The position numbers and the translations under genes were made by a program. Source: Candidatus Hydrogenedentota bacterium (GTDB lineage: Bacteria > Hydrogenedentota > Hydrogenedentia > Hydrogenedentales > JAEUWI01). From it: DNA of 44,954 nucleotides. Shown one piece after another: positions 41,068-44,954 of this stretch (position 1 is its first letter; the number at the start of each line of letters is the position of its first letter). The notes beneath the pieces were generated by a model. The model worked only from the letters and a program-made list of their open reading frames with translations, was not told the origin of the DNA and did no database searches. The DNA lies in assembly GCA_016791475.1 (NCBI GenBank), contig JAEUWI010000055.1, forward strand, positions 1 through 44,954, given 5' to 3'.

Positions 41068-44000
41068 ATGAGCGCCTCCAGACTACTTCGTCGAACACCT
41101 GCAGCTATTGGACTGCTTCTGCTCCTGATTTCGATTGCCGTCGATTCGACTTCTGCGACGGAAATGGTTTCGATTCCAGCCAGTCAGGACAACACCCTGT
41201 TCGAGAGCAGCGCGGGCAGCCTCAGCAATGGAGCGGGCGAAACCCTCTACGCGGGGAGGACCACAGGCTCTGAGCCAATCCGGCGAGGGCTGGTTCAGTT
41301 CGATATAGCGGGAAACATCCCCCAGGGCGCGACGATCGTCTCGGTATCCCTGAAGCTGCGCCTTGTCAGTAACCCCAGCGGCACGTCGAATACCGTATCG
41401 CTGAGCAAGGTTCTCGCCGGCTGGGGCGAATCGAGTTCCAAAGAAATCATCACCAACGGATCGGGAGCAATTGCCGAATCGGGAGATGCCACGTGGATAC
41501 ACCGAAGCTACAACGCCACGTCGTGGAATGCGGCGGGGGGCGACTACTCGGGCGTGACAAGCGCCTCAACCGACGTAAGTTTTCTTGGGGATTTCACCTG
41601 GTCTTCCAGCCAAATGGTGCAGGATGTACAGGACTGGCTCGACCACGGAGATAACTTTGGCTGGATACTGATGGGGGATGAAGTCACGATAGGCTTCCCC
41701 TTCAATGTTGGTACACTCAAGGGCTTCGCCAGTCGTGAAAACGACACCCAGAGCACTCGCCCTGAACTCACGGTCGGCTATGACCTGAAGCAGGACTACG
41801 GCGACGCGCCCGCCTCGTACTCGACCTACAGTGCAAACTCGGGAGCGTCCCACATTCAATCCTCGGCACGCTTTCTGGGCACCGCCGTAGACGACGAGCC
41901 TGATGGTCAACCTGATGCCGAAGCCCTGGGTGATGATAAAATTAACATCGACGATGAAGACGGTGTGACCTTCACCGAGGCCATTTCGGCGGGATCCCTG
42001 GCCAGCCTGAGCGTGACGGCCTCCGCGGCAGGTTACTTGAACGCCTGGATTGACTTTGACGGGAACGGAAACTGGAGCGGGGTCGACGAACAGATATTCA
42101 CCGACATGGAGCTTGTCGCTGGCGCCAATGAACTCGGGTTCTCTGTGCCCGCGACGGCAACCGCCACGAGTACCTTTGCCCGATTCCGCTTCAGTGGTGA
42201 TGCGGCTCTCAGCTATTCGGGCAGGGCCAATGACGGGGAAGTGGAAGACTACGCCGTCAACGTGGCCATTTATGATTTCGGCGACGCACCCGATCCAACC
42301 TTTCCCACCACACTGGCCAGTAGCGGTGCGAACCATGGGGCGGGGTCCGGACCCATCCTGGGAAATCTTATTGACTACGAGATGGACGGACAGCCGAGTG
42401 CCCTGGCCAACAACGATGACAATAACGGTACGGTAGACGATGATGACGGTGTCGTATTTGCTTCCGAAGTAGTGCTGGGCGAGTCCTCCACCGTAACGGT
42501 GACCGCAAGTGCCGCCGGAGGCTATCTCCAGGGCTGGATCGACGCAAACGGCGACGGAGACTGGGATGACATGGACGAGCAAGTCTTTTCCAATGTCGCC
42601 CTGGCAGAGGGTCCGAACACATTGTCATTTACGTTGAATGCCCTTCCGCCCGAGGGCACGAACGCGGTAATCGCCCGCTTCCGGATAAGCACCAGCGCCA
42701 CCCTGGGCTACGACGGGCCCGCCCCGGATGGGGAAGTGGAAGACTACAGTGTGACGGTGAAACGGCTCGACTTTGGCGATGCCCCCGATCCCCTCTTTCC
42801 CACCCTTCGCAGTTCCGATGGCGCGCGCCACTACCTCGATGGTCTCACCTATCTGGGCAACGGCGTAAGCGGTGAACTGGATGGGGAGCCCGGCGCGGAA
42901 GCCAATGGAGACGATGATGACGGCATCCACATACAGGGCGCGATAAAGCCGGGATCGGAGGGTAAGATCATGGCCATTGCTTCGCGATCAGGGGCACTGT
43001 TGAGTTGCTGGATCGATCTTAACAATGACGGCGACTGGGCCGACACGGGAGAAGAAATTTTTATCGGGAACGACCTAATGGGGTCGGGCGTCAACGAGAT
43101 CCCCCTTAACATAGACCCCGATGCGGAAGTCGTCGAGCGCGGTGTGGCGCGGTTTCGCTATTCCACCGTGGCGGTAGCCAGCCCTTCCGGACTGGCGCCG
43201 GATGGCGAGGTCGAAGATTACCTGCTCGAGTTCTTACCCGATACCGACTACGGCGACGCGCCCGCTCAATACGGAACGTTGAAGAGTGTGGATGGCGCAC
43301 GACACATTCTGCGCGCGGGCCCTGTTCTGGGAAGCACCGTCGATGCGGAAACAGACGGGCAACCCACAAGCAGCGCCGATGAAGACGATCTGAATGGCGA
43401 CGATGACGAGGACGGCATTGAGCTGCCGGAAGCGCTCATTGTGGGTTGGGGACTTACCAACTTTCGTTACACGGTAAGCGAACGGCCTGCCTACCTGAGC
43501 GCCTGGATCGACTACAACGGCGATGGCGACTGGAACGACCCTGATGAGGCTCCTGTTTCTGCCCTTTCATTGCCTTTTCCGGCCGCATCCTTCGCATTCA
43601 ACCCGTTCAACGGCGCGCTGGCCGCCGCGGCATTTTCAACGTGTCACCTTCGTTTCCGTGTGGACAATCAACCCGTGCTCTCTGCCACGGGCCTGGTTGA
43701 AGGGGGCGAAGTGGAAGACTACGCCATCCCCATTCGCGGGGGCGACTATGGCGATGCCCCCGCGAGCTACGGCACCCTGCGGCAAAACAACGGCGCAGTC
43801 CATGGCGTGGATGGAATTACCTATATGGGCAGTAGCATCGACGCCGATTCCGATGGCCAGCCGAGCCAGGGCGCGGATGGCGATGACAACAACAGCGCAA
43901 AAGAATTCGAGGTCGATTTCGACAACGGCGTTGTGTTTACCAGCCCGATGATCGCCGGCGCAACCGCCACCATGGATGTGACCGTGTCGGTCGACGGCTA

Positions 44001-44954
44001 TCTTACCGCCTTTTTCGACTTCAATCTCGACGGCACCTTTGATTTTGGCAGTGAGCGATACCTGAACGCCGTTGCCGTAACTGCGGGGGTGAATCATCTC
44101 TCCTTTGAATTGCCTGTGACGATTGAATCGAATATTGACACCTATGCCCGCTTCCGCTTCAGTACGATCCCCGTTTCCGACGCCATCCTGAATGTGCCCA
44201 ATGGAGAGGTGGAGGACTACAAAATCGACGTACAGGGTACCCCCTTGCCGGACTGCGCCGGTGCAACCGTGTCAGACAATTTGGGGTCGGAGACGGGCAC
44301 GAGTATTCTCATGAATTATGTCGACCCGCAGGCGGGCGGCAAGGGTGGAAATTTGACCTTTACGGTGCCCCACCCTGCCAATGTAGATCGACTCCACATC
44401 AGCGGGAATGACGGCCTGGATATGCACGTACCGGCTACGGGAACCTCCAGCACATTCGCCTTGATCACATCGGACAACTTCTCACCTTCGGCGCAGCAAG
44501 ATTCGATAGTCTATGAGATCCACTATGAATGGCAACACCCGCTGGACGGAACATACGCTGAAAGTTCCCCGTGTACCCTCACGGTGGCCTGGGCGCCTCC
44601 CGCCTGTACGATTCAGGTGTCGCCAGATCCGCCTCAGACGGGTACGGCGGCGCAACTCATCGTCAGCCTGACCAACGCTCGATATCAGCAGGCCGAGCAA
44701 CGTCTCGCACGACTCACATCCACTGCGGGCGATGGAACACTCGATGTCAATCTGGATGCGTCCTCGCCCAAGGGACCGGCGCCGTCGCAAGTGCAGGCCT
44801 ATTACATTATTGTGTCGTGGGGAACGGTAAATGATGGTACGTACACGGTGACCGCCGAGGGTCCTGGATCGGGTGCTGCCGTCTGCACAAGCTCCCTGGA
44901 TGTTGTCGGGGCTGCCGGCGAGGGCGAGGGCGAAGGTGAAGGTGAAGGTGAAGG
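41068..44954 (+). CDS. surface protein with DNRLRE-like domain and five GEVED repeats (3' truncated by window)
   Basis: At least 1,295 codons are open to the window end. The ATG at 41068 has AGGA five bases upstream. A signal peptide (LLRRTPAAIGLLLLLISIAV) is followed by a DNRLRE/CBM96-like domain at about 30-235 (PASQDNTLFESSAGSLSNGA, then RGLVQFDIAGNIPQGATIVS). Five GEVED domains of about 150 residues follow, each opening with a YGDAP/FGDAP motif (near 242, 401, 567, 727, 892). Each contains a Ca-type strand such as WIDFDGNGNW and closes with GEVEDY (near 390, 554, 712, 880, 1045). Two cysteine-bearing Ig-like segments precede the Gly-Glu tail. It is probably a secreted or surface adhesin; the cell-surface anchor would lie beyond the window. 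Confidence 0.88.
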   Translation, partial: MSASRLLRRTPAAIGLLLLLISIAVDSTSATEMVSIPASQDNTLFESSAGSLSNGAGETLYAGRTTGSEPIRRGLVQFDIAGNIPQGATIVSVSLKLRLVSNPSGTSNTVSLSKVLAGWGESSSKEIITNGSGAIAESGDATWIHRSYNATSWNAAGGDYSGVTSASTDVSFLGDFTWSSSQMVQDVQDWLDHGDNFGWILMGDEVTIGFPFNVGTLKGFASRENDTQSTRPELTVGYDLKQDYGDAPASYSTYSANSGASHIQSSARFLGTAVDDEPDGQPDAEALGDDKINIDDEDGVTFTEAISAGSLASLSVTASAAGYLNAWIDFDGNGNWSGVDEQIFTDMELVAGANELGFSVPATATATSTFARFRFSGDAALSYSGRANDGEVEDYAVNVAIYDFGDAPDPTFPTTLASSGANHGAGSGPILGNLIDYEMDGQPSALANNDDNNGTVDDDDGVVFASEVVLGESSTVTVTASAAGGYLQGWIDANGDGDWDDMDEQVFSNVALAEGPNTLSFTLNALPPEGTNAVIARFRISTSATLGYDGPAPDGEVEDYSVTVKRLDFGDAPDPLFPTLRSSDGARHYLDGLTYLGNGVSGELDGEPGAEANGDDDDGIHIQGAIKPGSEGKIMAIASRSGALLSCWIDLNNDGDWADTGEEIFIGNDLMGSGVNEIPLNIDPDAEVVERGVARFRYSTVAVASPSGLAPDGEVEDYLLEFLPDTDYGDAPAQYGTLKSVDGARHILRAGPVLGSTVDAETDGQPTSSADEDDLNGDDDEDGIELPEALIVGWGLTNFRYTVSERPAYLSAWIDYNGDGDWNDPDEAPVSALSLPFPAASFAFNPFNGALAAAAFSTCHLRFRVDNQPVLSATGLVEGGEVEDYAIPIRGGDYGDAPASYGTLRQNNGAVHGVDGITYMGSSIDADSDGQPSQGADGDDNNSAKEFEVDFDNGVVFTSPMIAGATATMDVTVSVDGYLTAFFDFNLDGTFDFGSERYLNAVAVTAGVNHLSFELPVTIESNIDTYARFRFSTIPVSDAILNVPNGEVEDYKIDVQGTPLPDCAGATVSDNLGSETGTSILMNYVDPQAGGKGGNLTFTVPHPANVDRLHISGNDGLDMHVPATGTSSTFALITSDNFSPSAQQDSIVYEIHYEWQHPLDGTYAESSPCTLTVAWAPPACTIQVSPDPPQTGTAAQLIVSLTNARYQQAEQRLARLTSTAGDGTLDVNLDASSPKGPAPSQVQAYYIIVSWGTVNDGTYTVTAEGPGSGAAVCTSSLDVVGAAGEGEGEGEGEGE
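44917..44954 (+). repeat. hexanucleotide repeat encoding (Gly-Glu)n
   Basis: GGCGAG and GGTGAA hexamers run in frame to the end of the window and encode at least six Gly-Glu pairs. The change from GGCGAG to GGTGAA shows local slippage. Such linkers separate surface domains from a C-terminal module in related genomes. Confidence 0.9.

Overview
The window is GC-rich bacterial chromosome from a Gram-negative lineage. It has an outer-membrane porin, Tat-exported proteins and cytochrome-bearing exported enzymes. The DUF1501 plus PSCyt1/DUF1549/DUF1553 pair, two DUF1080 proteins, sialidase-, CE15- and GH42-like secreted enzymes, a GEVED-repeat surface protein ending in a Gly-Glu repeat, and a GxxExxY protein together point to a Planctomycetes-like polysaccharide degrader. 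Candidatus Hydrogenedentota is my best guess. This is inferred from gene content; no rRNA or marker gene is present, and I found no tRNA, rRNA or CRISPR array.

Layout. 1-4.4 kb: secreted sialidase (+), then a DUF1854 protein and an ABC exporter (-). 4.6-6.1 kb: two tandem cold-shock genes (-), each with a similar leader, a ~300-nt homologous 3' region and a strong terminator. 6.3-9.1 kb: citrate/methylcitrate synthase, CE15-type esterase, orphan HicB. 9.2-20.5 kb: polysaccharide/exported-protein block (DUF1501, a GxxExxY gene boxed by inverted repeats, PSCyt1-DUF1549-discoidin-DUF1553, a giant GH42-like protein, two DUF1080 proteins). 20.7-27.9 kb: HTH protein, DegT/DnrJ aminotransferase, a coupled three-gene operon (64-aa protein, CHAD protein, secreted propeller-like protein), two membrane proteins and a Tat-exported DUF4159 protein. 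28-31.5 kb: ArsR-SRPBCC pair behind a near-consensus promoter with an overlapping operator, an antitoxin/PIN toxin pair, a transglutaminase and an exported hypothetical.

The most coherent system lies at 31.7-40.8 kb. It is a sulfur-acquisition operon on the minus strand: oscA-like DUF2292 gene, OprP-like porin, an overlooked 55-codon gene, cysK, sbp, cysT, cysW, cysA, closed by a rho-independent terminator. It is headed by a near-perfect sigma-54 promoter and transcribed divergently from a sigma-54 enhancer-binding regulator, with an inverted repeat at enhancer distance between them. The porin would admit anions, Sbp/CysTWA would import sulfate (or thiosulfate) and CysK would fix sulfide into cysteine. 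OscA and the 55-aa protein would be accessory. The window ends inside a GEVED-repeat adhesin-like gene.

Between the genes lies an unusual repeat landscape. At least eight intergenic arrays share a 9-bp period and look like variants of one nonamer (GTCCTTTCA, GTCTTATGG, GTCCTATCC, GTCCCTGCC and others). There are also 10-bp ATTTGCGG/ATTCGTGG-type repeats, a 7-bp array and REP-like palindromes.
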